A stretch of DNA of 64,000 nt, taken from contig NC_018214.1 of the NCBI RefSeq assembly GCF_000219625.1, positions 2,170,001 through 2,234,000 on the forward strand. The letters run 5' to 3'. The notes beneath the pieces are model-generated. The model was not told the DNA's origin. It did no database searches and was given only the letters and a program-made list of their open reading frames with translations. Position 1 is the stretch's first letter. Each line of letters starts with the position of its first letter. This document shows positions 33,316 through 44,940 of the stretch, piece after piece. This DNA comes from Zymoseptoria tritici IPO323. Taxonomy: Eukaryota > Ascomycota > Dothideomycetes > Mycosphaerellales > Mycosphaerellaceae. A program made the position numbers and the translations under genes.

Positions 33316-34887
33316 ATGCCAACGCAGCCACCACACGAACAGAGAGGCCTCCAGGCCTCTCAACACGCAGCAGTCCACCCTCAGAGGAGGCAAAACATTC
33401 AGGGAGGTCAGGGAGTGAAGGAAGGAGGAGGGGACCATCCTCCGCCTTCCCAAGCCCCCCTAACCACCCCAAACCACTCAAAAGGCCCAAAAGGCCATCA
33501 GCAGCACCTTAAGGAGCTGCAAATACAGTCAGAAATCAACAAGGACATGCAAAAACTAACCAGCGAAGTAGCAAAGGTCCTATCCTCCCCCCAGGAGGAA
33601 ACCCCAAAGTCTCTCCTCCTCTCCCTCCTCCAGAGGGCACAAACCACCCTCCTGCACACTCTCCAAGGGCAGACAGTCATCCAGAGAGTCCAGGAAATCC
33701 AGAAGACCATCCAGGCCACCCAGCCAAAGACCTAGGCACAAGCTGCAGCCCTCCCCAAACAACAGACATCTAGCCAGGTGTACACAAAGCTAGCCCCACC
33801 CCAAAGCCACCACTTCCTCCTCAAGATCCAGAACCCAGCAGAAAGAGAAGAGATTCAGAAGAAGACAAGCATAGAGATTGTCAGGGAGTTAAAAGACCCA
33901 GCAGTGCTAGCAGTGAAGAAGCTAGAAAGCGGAGACATCAGGGTTTTCACCCACAGCCAGAGCTCCCAGGAAAGGCTAGAAAGGGACCTTAAGTGGGCCC
34001 AGGACAAATACCCCAGTGCTAAAGCTGTGGTGCAGCTCTTCCAAGTGCTAGTACATAGTATCAAGATCCAGACCATCAATACTAAGAGTCAGGGAACAAA
34101 CACTCAAATTAAGGAGGAGAATAGAAGACTCCACCCACACCTAAAAGTCCTTAGAGCAGGATGGCTGAAAAGCAAAAAGGGAAGGGAAGGCAAGGACTTC
34201 TCTTCCTTAATCCTAAATGTCCAGAACACAGCACAGGCAAAGGAAATCGTTGCTAAGGGACTAGTTCTCCAAGGGAACATTCTGGTTGCAGAAGAGTTCC
34301 ACCCACACCAGAGACCAACACAATGCCTCAACTATGGACAGTTTGGACACATTACAAAGCACTGTAGAGGCACACAAACCTGTAGAAAGTGCTCAGGAAA
34401 CCACAGAACAGACACATGCAAGGAGACTAAAGCAAGGTGTAGCAACTGCCAGAGGGAGCACCCATCTTAGTCAGCAACCTACAAATTCAAGCAAGCGGCA
34501 ATCTTGAAGGCAAGGCAGTTCAGGAGCATTATAGCCCAGGGATTGTGTGGGAAACCCTCCCAAACCCAGCCGGAGGAGAGTTGGACAACAGTGCAACCAA
34601 CAAACACAAGGAAAAGAAGAGCTAGCCCTATCGACAGTGAGCAAACTAAAGGCAACCAGATTAGGAATCCAGCAGGGAGACCAAGAGCCATCCTAAAAGC
34701 AGGACAAAGCCAGGCCAACAAGATCAACACAATGCTAAGGAGCTCTACACAGGAGGGCCACCAACAAGCACCCCAGGTACAAGCAGGAATGCAGCAGCAG
34801 GACCAAGCCCAGGACCCCGGACAGGAGGACCTAGAAATAGGAGAGAGCGACATTAAGGACCACTTCTTCCCAACACAGGATGAATAA
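33316..34887 (+). pseudogene. LINE-B ORF1, nucleic-acid-binding gag-like protein
   Basis: The frame from ATG 33316 to TAA 34887 (about 523 codons) is broken by only two TAG codons (33733, 34468), both at plausible Gln/Trp sites. A Gln-rich N-terminus is followed by helical segments and then zinc knuckles at about 34324-34470: C-L-N-Y-G-Q-F-G-H-I-T-K-H-C (Tyr in place of Cys), CRKCSGNHRTDTC and CSNCQREH. The Tyr is a TGT-to-TAT change. The last bases overlap the ORF2 start (ATGAATAA). Confidence 0.85.
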
Positions 34888-37800
34888 CACACCAAAGGAA
34901 CTCAACATCCTACAGTACAACACAAACAAGAGTAGCAACCAGATCCAAACCCCATTCATGCAACAAATGAACCCAAGAACCCACCACATTGTTACAATCC
35001 AGGAACCATAGGTAAACACCTCCACCAGAGGGAATGTCAAGCAATACCCAGGATACTACACAGTAGTTCCAGAAGGAGAGACACCAAGAGTTGTCACATA
35101 TATATCAAAGGAACTGCAGCCAGAAACCTAGGAAGCCTGGCCAATTTGTGAGGACCTAATTAGGATCACCCTCCTCCAGACAGAGCCAAAACTCCACATC
35201 TTGAACTGCTACAACCCAAGTGGCCCAATAACAGGCAGAGACCTAGGTACCCTCCAGGAAGTTAGGAAGGCTCTCCAGGACACAAAGGAAAACCAGCACA
35301 TCCTAGTTAGGGACTTCAATCTGCATCATCAGAAGTGGGGAGCACAAACAGCAACAAACCAGCACTAGGCTGCAGACTACCTAATTAAGACGGTAGAACA
35401 GGCTGACATGCAGCTCCTCCTAGAACCAGGTACAACAACATAGGAGAGAGGACCAAGCATTCAAACCCTTGACTTGGTCTTTAGGACAAAGGAAATCCAG
35501 GACCAGATAACACAATGCAGGACCTACACTAAACTAGAAACAGGGTCAGACCACCTTCCAATCTAGACATCACTCTTCACCCAAGGCATTGTGGAGCAAG
35601 AGAACCAGAAAAGGCCACAGTAGAAGAAGGCACCATAGGAACAAATTAGATCTAAGATCCTAGAAGCAAAGGGAGAGGCTAAACAGCTACCTACAGAGGG
35701 AAAGCAGAGTCTAGACCAATAGGCACTCTAGCTTCAGAGGACAATCCAGCAGCTGGTTAAGGAGCTAGTACCACAAGCCCGACCCTCACTATACGCAAAG
35801 ATGAGTTAGGACCAGGAAAGCACCAGGCTAGTCAAGAGAGCGAGGAAGGCTAGGAGAGCCTGGAGGGAGAACAAATCCCTCCCAAACCACCTACTTGCAC
35901 TTGGAACTGCATATGCAAAGAAGAGGCACATCAAAAGGAGCGGGAACCTAGCTTGGAGGAAAACAGTTACAGAGATCTTAAAGGATCAGAGCAAGATATA
36001 GAAGTTTGCAAGGTAGGCAAGAGAAAGGGCAAACAAAGGACCCTCTCTTCCCTAGTTCCCAGGCATTAAGAACAAGGCTAGACTCCTCTAGACAACAATA
36101 TCTAGGAAGGCTAAGGCCCTTGCAGAGGAGTTCTTCCCTCAGCCGACAGAGGTAGACCTTACAGACATAACAGGATCTATACCAGCCCTAATCCCTATGG
36201 ACTATACAATCACCTAGGGAGAAATCCTAGCTACAATCCAGAGGCTTGCACCAAACAAGGCACCAGGACCAGATCAGATCCCAAACCTATTCCTAAAGAA
36301 GACAAAGAAAGAGCTAGCAGACCTCCTACAACTATTCCTGCAAGCCTACATAGTACAAGGATACCTCCCTAGGCCCTTTAAGGAATCTACAACAGTAGTC
36401 CTTAAGAAGCCCCAGAAACCAGACTACTTAAAGGCAGGAGCCTACAGACCAATCGCCCTGTTAAATACAATCTCTAAAGTCCTAGAGGCCCTTATAGCGA
36501 CAAGGCTTAGCAGGGCCGCTGAGGAAAGAAACCTGTTCCTACCAAACCAGATAGGAGGAAGACTAAAAAGGTCAACAACATCAGCACTGGAGCTAGTAAC
36601 TAAACAGGTCTACTCCATCTAGGGAAAAGGCCCAGGGAATGTAGCCTCAATGCTGTGTTTGGACATCTCAGCGGCCTTCCCAAATGTTTCACACCCAAGA
36701 CTGATCTACCACCTAAGAATGTGCCAAATACAGCCAAACCTAGTAGCCTTTGTGGAATCCTTCCTTCAGGACAGGACAACATGTCTTAGGCTAGGGAACT
36801 ACCTTAACACACCAAGGCCCTAGCATACAGGAATCCCCCAAGGATCAACAATGTCACCTATCCTCTTCCTGTACTTTGCAAGAACCCTACTTCCTCTAAT
36901 TGAAGAAACAGGAGTATTAGCAATAGGCTTTGTAGATAATACAAACATTCTGGCCTTTGGAAAAAGCACAGAGGAGAACTACAGAAAACTTGAGAGAGCC
37001 TATAAAAAATGTGCAGAATAGGCAAAGACTTATGGAGCAGTCTGGTCCCCACAAAAGTACATGCTGATCCACTTCACAAGGTCAAGAAGGAAACACAACC
37101 TACAAGCTACAGTTAACATCTAAGGATTTGATAGCAAACCCGTTCCTAACCTTAGGCTTCTTAGAGTGCAAATAGACACCAAACTCACATAGAAACCCCA
37201 CATTAGGAAAGTTGCAGAGAAAGCAGAGTCACACATAAACTCCCTGCATAGGCTTAGCCAATCAACCTAGGGAGCATCCTTCCAGAAGGCTAGGCACATC
37301 TACACTGCAGTTGTAAGGCCAGCAATAGCCTTTAGCTGTAAAGTGTAGGCAAAGGTAGAAGGGGTTTAGAAGGGATCTAAAAGCCAGACAAAAGAGCTTA
37401 AAGCAGTCCAAAATGCTGCCCTAAGAAGGATTACTAGAGTATACAAGAGTGTCCTACCAGGAGTACTCCAACAAGAGGCAGAGATACCACCCTTTAATCT
37501 ATATGTACAGCAACTAGCTTTGAACCAGGCAAGGAAGGAGGATAGGCGAGATGTAGGGAGGTACACAAAGGCAGCAAGTCAGGCACTCTCAAATCAGGAA
37601 CAGGGGGCCCAGAGAAGACAAGGACATCGAAGAAACCAGAGGGCACCCTACGAAACTGTACAGGAAAGACTCCTAGAAAAATTCCAACAGGAGGGGGGAA
37701 ACCAAGATAGAATACCCCCAAACAGATCCTTCATTTAGGAGAGATGGAAAGCAAGATAGGAGGCAGAAGTCAGAAAGAAGAGACAACACAGCAATGGGAG

Positions 37801-38188
37801 GTTACCCACAGCATGGACAAATGGAGGAAAAGGAAGGTCTCTACATCAGAACTAGACAAGAGCACAGAGCATAATTGCTACACAGATAAGGACTAAGCAC
37901 ATTAGATTTAATGCCTACCTAACAAAGAGAAGAGTCCTAGGGAAGACACCAGAATGTAGCTGTAGAGGTCAGGCTCAGACAGTAAAGCATATAGTAATGT
38001 TCTGCCCTCTCCTCCAGGGGAGAGACAGAACATTCCAGCAGCTAGGTACATCTAACTAGAAAAGCATAATGTTAACAAAGAAGGGTCTTAGGGCAATTGC
38101 AAAGTAGATGATTAGGGAAGAAGTCCTAGACCAGTTCCTACTAGCCAAGGAGGAGCAGGAACGAGAGGAGAGGGCTAAGGGAGCCTAG
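34880..38188 (+). pseudogene. LINE-B ORF2, endonuclease and reverse transcriptase
   Basis: Starts at ATG 34880, overlapping the end of ORF1 by 8 nt. Endonuclease: ELNILQYNTNKSS, TIQEP, ILNCYNPSGP, and LV(G to R)DFNLHHQKWG near 35307. RT: APGPDQIPNLFLKK, YRPIALLNTISKVLEALI, LDISAAFPNVSHPRL, GIPQGSTMSPILFL, and active-site FVDNTNILAFG (second Asp now Asn). C-terminal zinc motif: C-S-C-R-G-Q-A-Q-T-V-K-H-I-V-M-F-C-P near 37958. More than twenty stops, nearly all TAG where Trp or Gln is expected. Confidence 0.88.
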
Positions 38189-40094
38189 GTACACAACCTG
38201 GTGAGAGGATAGGATAACAGATCCTTCTAGAGTCCAAAAGAGGAACCTGAAATAAAAGGTGTCTACCAATGGTCCTGGGAGACACAAGCAGAGAGAGATT
38301 GGGAGGGTTTTTATGCCTATGGCTTTTTGCCCTCAGTGAAATGTAGGGAAGGCTGCTTGCCCTGTACATAGTTACATAGAGGGATGGATCAGCAATACAA
38401 GACTTTATTATTATTATATATGCCGGCGGGCCTAGTACGCCTAGCAGCTCTCCGCTAGTGCTATAACGATCCCCTAGCCAGCTACTTTAGTTTTAAACGG
38501 ACCCTAGAGCTGTTATAACGGTCGTTCTACTAGCTAGATATAAGAAAATACGTTAAGGACTACGTAAACAGCTGCTAGACATACGATAGGGCGAAGCTAC
38601 GGCGACATAGCCTATATAGAGAACTCTATACAGAAGCTCTACTAAATAGGCCCTAGGAGGACCTAATATTAGATTTTATTACTAATCTGCCCCTAAGTAC
38701 ATTTATAGGGCATATATACGACTTAATCCTCGTCGTTATAGACAGGTGGTCCAAAATGGCCTACTACATTCCTGTACGGAAGGACATTAACGCTAAAACC
38801 CTCGCGGAGGTCTTCCTAAGAGAAATCTTCCGCCTTTACGGAACTCCTAAGTTAATTACGTCTAACAGAGGACTAATCCTTATATCTAAGTTCTAGAGTA
38901 CGCTTTGCTACTACCTTAGGGTCCGAAGGGGCCTAAGCACTGTATATTACCCCTAAACGGACGGTTAGACGGAACGTTAGAACCAAACGCTAGAGCAATA
39001 CCTACGAGTGTACTACAACTACAAACAGGACAACTAGGCACAGATGCTATCGGTAGCCGAATTCTCTTACAACGATAGCGTCTATGCGATAATAGGGGTA
39101 ACACTATTCTAAGTATGTAACGTTCGCGATCTAATTGCCGCTAGATAGCCCGACCTACCCTAATTAGAGGGCAAAGCTCCTAGTGTAGTAGAAATAGCGC
39201 ACAGAGTAATCGGCCTATAGAAAACGCTATATAAAAGACTAGCTGCGTTATAGGAGAGATACGTACGATACTACAATGCTCGCAAAACTGCGAAAACATA
39301 TAAGGTTAGCGACCGTGTGTACCTCTCTACTCGATATTTAAAGTCTATCCGGCCGTCGGAAAAGCTCGATTACAAGTATGTCGGCCTATATAGGATTAAG
39401 CGAGTCGTAAACGACGTCGCGTATACGCTAGAACTGCCGGAAACGATAAACATCTATCCTACGTTCTACATCTCCCTGCTAGAGGAGGAAAAACCTGCTA
39501 AAATTACTAAACGGGCCTAGAATAGCCTAAAGGAGATCCGATTAGAGGAACCCGACGTTTACGTAGTAGACAAGATCCTAAAGCGTAAGAAACAACACAG
39601 CAGATAGATGTACAGGATCGCGTAGAAGGGCTAGCCCGCGTCTAAAAACACTTAGGAACCTGCGACTTATATTAGCCCTGCTGCGATAAGAGCATTTAAT
39701 AGAAGTACGGGAGGTACTAAGGGCGGTAGACTAGCACGATAGATATACAAACGCGTTATTAGTTACTATTAAGGCCCAAAAGACACTAGTTAACACTACA
39801 CTAACTCCTTAGTCCGGGTCCTAGTTACCTAAAAATTTTCTCTACCTTAGAAGAATTTTAATCTAATAAAATCCTAGGGGGGGAAATTAGGGGCTAAACG
39901 GGCCCCTAAGGACGACATTATTATATAACGAGAGACAATCGAGCATAGTAAAGTTATTTTAATTCTATCTAATCTATAATTCGCTAAGTCGTAGCAAAAA
40001 GAAACAACCCGGGCGTTACCGCGCCTATTAGTCCTAAAACGAGCCTAAAAGAGGCTAAAAAAGACAAAAGAAACACGAAAAAGCGCTTATATGC

Positions 40095-41061
40095 TTATTC
40101 CTTAGGCTTAAGGTCCCTAGAGAGGTCGTACTCGGTCGGACGGAGCACTCCCTCTACAACGGAGGCCTTCGAGCCCTTCTTGGTGCCCGTACGGGTATAG
40201 ACGGTGTCTAGAGCGGCTAAAAGGGCCTAAACGCGACGCCTTAGGCGGTCCTCGGTAGATCCTTAGGCTAGAATAAGTCGCTTGCGGGGGGTGTTAGGTA
40301 CGTCTTTACCCTGTTAGGGTTAGTAGGGCACTTTTAGGCAAGAAGGGACCTAAATACTTACAAGCTCCCTCTTTCGCTTTATAGCCTCCTTAGCGAGCAA
40401 CTTCTCGCGCTTTCTAAGTACAAGCGGTCCCGTCTAGTCGAATTCGGCCTTGCCTTAGTATAGATAGAGGCCGTTAATACCGGTAAAGGAGTTAAAGCGC
40501 CTAAAAGGGGGTTAATAGAGCCAAACAGACCCGAACTAACTACATATACCCCTTAATGCGCACGTAGACCGCCTTATAGGCCGAACAAGCCGCCGTAGCT
40601 ATCGCTCCGGTACTATCGGCGGCAATAGCGGCCCTACGGAGCTTATTAGCCCTCGTAATGTCGCCTTTAACTAGTTCCGGCATCTTTTAACTACATTAGC
40701 CCCCGAAAGCCCCCTTTTAACCCTATATGTACATACCTAGAAACAATCGCGGTTAGAGCAATTGTAACACTTTAGGTAATATTCGTCCTTATTATTAGTT
40801 GCCTACTTGTCCGGCGATTCGCGCGCAAAGAGGCAGAACTAGGCCAAATCGGCCTTGTTTAAGGGCTTGTTAAGGCAGTTGACGTACGGATTGCCCTTAA
40901 AGATGCCGTTAGCAGCGAATTGCTTGCGTTAGGTCGCGATAGAGGCGGGTTACGTTATAATAGGCTTGTTTGGTCGCGGATAGGGTCGTTTGGTAAGAAT
41001 AGCGGTTTTTCGATAAAATTCGAGGTCGTCCGGTAGAAAATAGGGCTAGAAGGGAACTAAA
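40095..41061 (-). pseudogene. Gypsy-2A antisense accessory gene
   Basis: Counterpart of 26876-27859 in Gypsy-2B with extra RIP changes. Predicted splice sites are still visible, though weakened: the first donor is GTATGT instead of GTAAGT and the second GTATAT instead of GTATGT. The stop codon is at 40097-40095. The 5' end is unresolved. Confidence 0.55.
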
Positions 41062-41328
41062 CGCTACGTTAGCACTATACAGGCTACAAATGCCCCTTAG
41101 GAGGGCACTTTTGGACCTATTTAGCTATCGGATAGGATTAAGTTATACTTACTAAGTCTATATAAGGTTGTTAAAGAAGAGAAGAACTCGAGGGATCCAA
41201 GCCTAGGTTTTGAAGCCGCAGTAGACCCTAATTAAGGCCTTAGGCTATTAAACTTGGCAAACACTAAAAAGAATTTACTCGAGGTAAAACTGTTTAGAGC
41301 GCGACGCTCTGCGTAAGGAGGGGGGCTA

Positions 41329-41543
41329 TGTTACATCTGCCTCCGCCGAATACCGACAATCGGCATCTAATCCCCTGCCTTAGCGGCATATGCACCCCTA
41401 CTAGGGCCTTTTAAGCTCGTTTAAGCCAGATTGCGCCTATAGTATAAGGATACGTAGAATCTCCTCCTTCCGAGAGAGTATCGAATCGAGTCTGTTCTGA
41501 AGTAATTCATACTGCTACTCTATTCTTAACTGCACCTTTTACA
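41329..41543 (+). repeat. Gypsy-2A 3' LTR
   Basis: Partner of 16958-17172, beginning TGTTACATC (one CpA-to-TpA change relative to TGTCACATC). It is preceded by the polypurine stretch AAGGAGGGGGGCTA. Confidence 0.9.
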
Positions 41544-41548
41544 CTCGG

Positions 41549-43460
41549 CCTATCTAACCTGCCGCCTAGACAAGGTCTTAGTCGTTATAAGAGTTTGTAG
41601 GTTTGCATAATCCGTTAGTAGTTCGACCTAGTGTCGAGCTCCCTCTAGGTATTGTCTAAAGTGCTTAAAGGAGTCTACGACTACTAATAGCTTAGCGTCT
41701 TCCGTAACGTAGTTCTATTCTGCCGCGATTATCTTTTGTAAGAAGTATAATATAGGGAACTACTACGTTTTGCCGTAGTCTTCGTATAGTTAGCTTAGGA
41801 TGCCCGAGATTGCTTCGCCTAAGGCGTCGGTTTCTACCCTATAGGGCAGTTCTAGGTTAAAATAGCGCAGGATAGGAGCTTCCGAGAACCTCTTCCGCAA
41901 TTCGTTAAAGGAAAGCATAGCTTGCTCGTCGAGCTCTAAGTATGCTCGTTCCTTCTTGCGTTAGTTTACTACCTTTTTCCCCTCCGTATAGCGGTTAAGT
42001 GCCGTAGCGAGGCGTAAGAAACCCTTAATAAAGCGCCTATAGTAGTTCGCGAAGCCGATAAAGACCCTAATGTTATATATTAACTAGGGAAGTAGCTACT
42101 CCTAGACCGATCTAACCTATTCTAGGTCGATCTCTAGCCTATTACGTATAATAATATACCCAAGGTAGTTAACGCGGTCCTTATAGAAATCGCACTTAGG
42201 CAAGTTAGCGTACAACTTGTGTTTCCGGAGGCGCTCTAGCACCTCCCGGACGTAGCCCTCGTGCTCCCCTACCGTTTTGGAGTATATAAGGATATCGTCG
42301 AGGTAAACGACGCAGGATACGTTAATTAGCCCTACTAATACGCTGTTAATAAAGTTTTGGAACACTGCAGGGGCATTGCAGAGCCCGAAGGGCATTACGG
42401 TATATTCGAAATAGCCGTATCTAGTCCGGAAGGCTGTCTTCTACTCGTCGCCTTCCTAGATACGGACACGGTAGTACGCGTAGCGGAGGTCTATCTTCGT
42501 AAAGTACCTAGCGCTAGCTAGCTAGTCTATTAACTTAGAGATTAGGGGAAGACCCCCCCTGTTCTTTACCGTAACCGCATTTAGGCCGCGGTAGTCGATA
42601 TAGAGGCGGAGTATGTTATCCTTTTTCCTCGCGAAGAGGATTAGCGCGCCCGCCGAGGATGTCGAGCGGCGAATAAAGCTACTCTTTAGATGTTTAGGGA
42701 GCTGCTTGCGCATCGCATCTATCTCTGCCTCCGATAGAGTATATATAGGGCTAAATAGGACCTTTGCTCCCTTAACTAGGTCGATCCTAAGATCGTACAG
42801 TCTATACAGTGCTAACTCGCTAGCTAACTCCTCTGAAAAGACATCGGAGAAGTTAGAGTACGCTATTAGGATGCTATTCTAGTCTAGTTCGAGTCTATTC
42901 TCGACCTCTTAGATCGATATAACGTAAAGAGCTGCCTCGACTTTACTAAGATACTCCTAGTAGAACCTATCCGGGAACACTACTACTATTGCTTAACGCT
43001 TATAAGGTTTCTACCTCTAGAAGACCTTCTTTAGAGCGAAGTTAATACCCGGGTTATACTTCTCGAGCTAGGGTATGCCGAGCACGACTTCGAAACTATA
43101 GATACGTCCTACCTTAAATGTATCTACGCACCCCTACGCCTTGCTAGAGGTGTCTATAGCCTTGTAGGAGTTTCTCGTTTCTCTAAAGACCTATAGGCTC
43201 TAGCTATCTAGAGTTAGGTACTTTATCTAGGTAGATAGCTCGGAAACCGTCTACCCTATTTCCTTTACTAGCATAGAATCGTAGAAGTTGTCCTAGGCGC
43301 CGCTATAAATTAGGCCCCGGACCTTTTTAGACTCCCCTAGGCCGTTTAGCGTTAACTCGACGCTAATTAGGCGCCCTTGCTAGGCGCGGCGCTTTCCTAG
43401 CTTAGCCGAGCGCCGCTAATCCTTATTATAGAGGACTTAGCCTACCTAAGCAATAGCGTC
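41549..43460 (-). pseudogene. Gypsy-1 protease and reverse transcriptase
   Basis: The best-preserved block is 42395-42117: MPFGLCNAPAVFQNFIN, then VVYLDDILIYSK, the RT active site (YLDD), then LPKCDFYKDRVNYLGYII. Upstream (42713-42522) is LRLYIDYRGLNAVTVKN. RNase H lies toward 41560, where Gypsy-2A interrupts. Stops are mostly TAG/TAA from Trp/Gln. Confidence 0.8.
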
Positions 43461-43479
43461 TACTTAGGGGGCGTCTCTT

Positions 43480-44590
43480 TCTCCGAATCCTTCTATAGGT
43501 GCTAGTTAGTATAGTCGCGGCGGATATGCCCGACCTATTAGCATCCGTAGCACGTAGCCTTAGAGGGGGCCTTCGGGTTCTGTTCGCTATTACTAGTCCT
43601 TGCCTTCTTGCCGTCCGGAGTAGTAGAGCTATTACTAGGGCGCTTCTTTGCCTACTTAGCGGACCTTTTAGTAGCCTGCCTCTTACGAGCCTCTTGTTTA
43701 GAGCCCTCGTTAGTATAGTAGGCCTTTTTAGCCCTTTCCTCGGCGTCTACTAGGTTTAGTAAGGTAGTAGGGTAGTTCAAGAGGCAGTTATAAAGGGTCT
43801 ATAGAAGGGCGCTATAGAACCTAAGGATCTTCTTACTATTGTCCCTTTTATCGAGCTCCTTCTAGAGTGTTTTTAGCTCCTTAAGGAGTTCTTCCGGCGT
43901 ACGGTTACCTAGGATAACCTTTTTTAGCTTCTTATAGGCCTTCTCGCGCTGTTTAGTCTCTATGCCTATCGAGTTAAGTATAACCTCCTTTATTATAGAC
44001 TAGGTTAGCTTAGAATAGTCGTTAAGGCTGTCGACGTAGCGTTCCTAGTAGTCTTACTAAAGCTTTCCTATATAGTCGGTAGTAAAGTCGACCTTATAGT
44101 CTTTACGTTCGGCGAATCCTTTATGTCGTCTAAAGGCTCTTTCGAAGGCTCGGACCTAGTCGTCGTAGCTCGCACGCGACTTGCCCTCGAAGACTAATAG
44201 CTCCTTTAACTTAGGGAGGTTATCCTTCGTCTTAGTATACTAGTTAGGTTCGGAGAAAAGATAGCGGAGGGTAGCCGTCCTTAGGTTCCCTTCTAGCGTA
44301 GGATAGTCTAGTTCGGTACGGAGTTCCTTAATCTTCTGCTAAAGGGTTAAGAACTCGAAGGTAGCGTAGGCAACTTTATTATCGTGCTCCCGGGTAGCCT
44401 TTTCTTCCGCGGTCTCTCCCGATCTAGGCTAGTTAAGAAGGTTAACGTCCTATAGCTAACTAGTAGGCGTAGCTAATAGCTCTATAGAGGAAGCGCTCGC
44501 CTATTATTAGGCGGAGGTATTAGGAAGGGAATTGTCCTAACGACGGGTAACCTTTAGAGCTATGTCGGTAGTTTTCGGTATAGTTATATA
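43480..44590 (-). pseudogene. Gypsy-1 gag with zinc knuckle
   Basis: In element orientation a degraded gag frame follows the primer-binding site. It ends with a CCHC-like knuckle near 43555-43515 that reads C-Y-G-C, two stop codons (probably Gln), V-G-H-I-R-R-D-Y. The final Cys has become Tyr (TGT to TAT), itself a TpG-to-TpA change. It is followed by protease/RT. Confidence 0.6.
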
Positions 44591-44600
44591 GTTGTTTTTA

Positions 44601-44611
44601 ATCGAATCGAA
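44601..44611 (-). promoter_or_regulatory. Gypsy-1 self-priming primer-binding site
   Basis: In element orientation the first bases after the 5' LTR are T then TCGATTCGAT. This is complementary over 10 nt to ATCGAATCGA inside the same LTR. There is no TGG-type tRNA complement. This matches the self-priming arrangement of Tf1/sushi elements. Confidence 0.55.
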
Positions 44612-44940
44612 TGTTAGAAGCACCTTAAGAGGGAGTGTAGGCTTACACTAAAAACAAATAGTTGTAGAATGTAACAAGTCGATTCGATAAGGAAGGGAAT
44701 AGACGAGAGCGTCCCCCGAGGCTATATACCCGCCCTTCGTATTACCAAATGCGTCCCTCCGCCTAGACTAGGTACCGGTCGTAGTCTAACATCTACTCGG
44801 GGGCCGTCGTACGTCCGTAAGGTTCGTCCCTCTACAGGATGTCCTAGTCTAGGCTAGATAAGATAGCACCGGTAATCTGTAGTGCCAGGATGGTCTAGGT
44901 TAGGACAGGTAGGAGACGTTATCGTAAGGGTGTCCTTACA
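44612..44940 (-). repeat. Gypsy-1 LTR (5' in element orientation)
   Basis: Partner of 13548-13876. In element orientation it contains ATCGAATCGA (44688-44679), complementary to the primer-binding site just outside the LTR at 44610-44601. Confidence 0.9.

Larger units (their letters stand above)
33281..38428 (+). mobile_element. LINE-B: full-length non-LTR retrotransposon of a second family, with TSDs
   Basis: The body 33295-38414 (5120 bp) is flanked by the 14 bp TSD TATATATGCCGGCG (33281-33294, 38415-38428), inserted in Gypsy-2A pol. It ends in a short TTATTATTA tail. The sequence keeps many CA and TG dinucleotides, so it is much less RIP-mutated than its surroundings. It encodes ORF1 (Cys-knuckle gag) and ORF2 (endonuclease-RT). 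Confidence 0.9.
31058..39690 (+). pseudogene. Gypsy-2A pol (protease, RT, RNase H, integrase, chromodomain), split by LINE-B
   Basis: The copy resumes after LINE-A at 31058 and runs to 33294, then continues from 38429 after LINE-B. RT motifs (VYLDDILIY near 32050), integrase (DLILVVIDRWSK near 38720) and chromodomain (YVVDKILKRKKQH near 39560) are present. Stops are numerous, almost all at Trp or Gln positions of Gypsy-2B. Confidence 0.85.
16958..41543 (+). mobile_element. Gypsy-2A: Ty3/gypsy chromovirus inserted in Gypsy-1, itself interrupted twice
   Basis: LTRs 16958-17172 and 41329-41543 (215 bp each) are flanked by the TSD CTCGG (16953-16957, 41544-41548). LINE-A plus one 12 bp TSD (12525 bp) and LINE-B plus one 14 bp TSD (5134 bp) sit inside. 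Subtracting them from 24586 bp leaves 6927 bp, exactly the length of Gypsy-2B. Its own segments are 16958-18532, 31058-33294 and 38429-41543. In most places sampled it is more RIP-mutated than Gypsy-2B. Confidence 0.9.
13548..44940 (-). mobile_element. Gypsy-1: Ty3/gypsy chromovirus, complete with LTRs but interrupted
   Basis: Two 329 bp LTRs (13548-13876 and 44612-44940), starting TG and ending CA, are flanked by the 5 bp TSD AGCAT (13543-13547 and 44941-44945). In element orientation (minus) the order is gag, protease, RT, RNase H, integrase, chromodomain, then an antisense accessory gene, polypurine tract and LTR. Gypsy-2A interrupts it between RT and integrase. Without that guest and its TSD the element is 6802 bp. 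All main-strand ORFs carry RIP stops. Confidence 0.85.

Noticed and set aside
43499..43753. 84-codon plus-strand frame within Gypsy-1 gag
   Set aside because: Antisense to the gag/knuckle region and without similarity to the accessory gene module.
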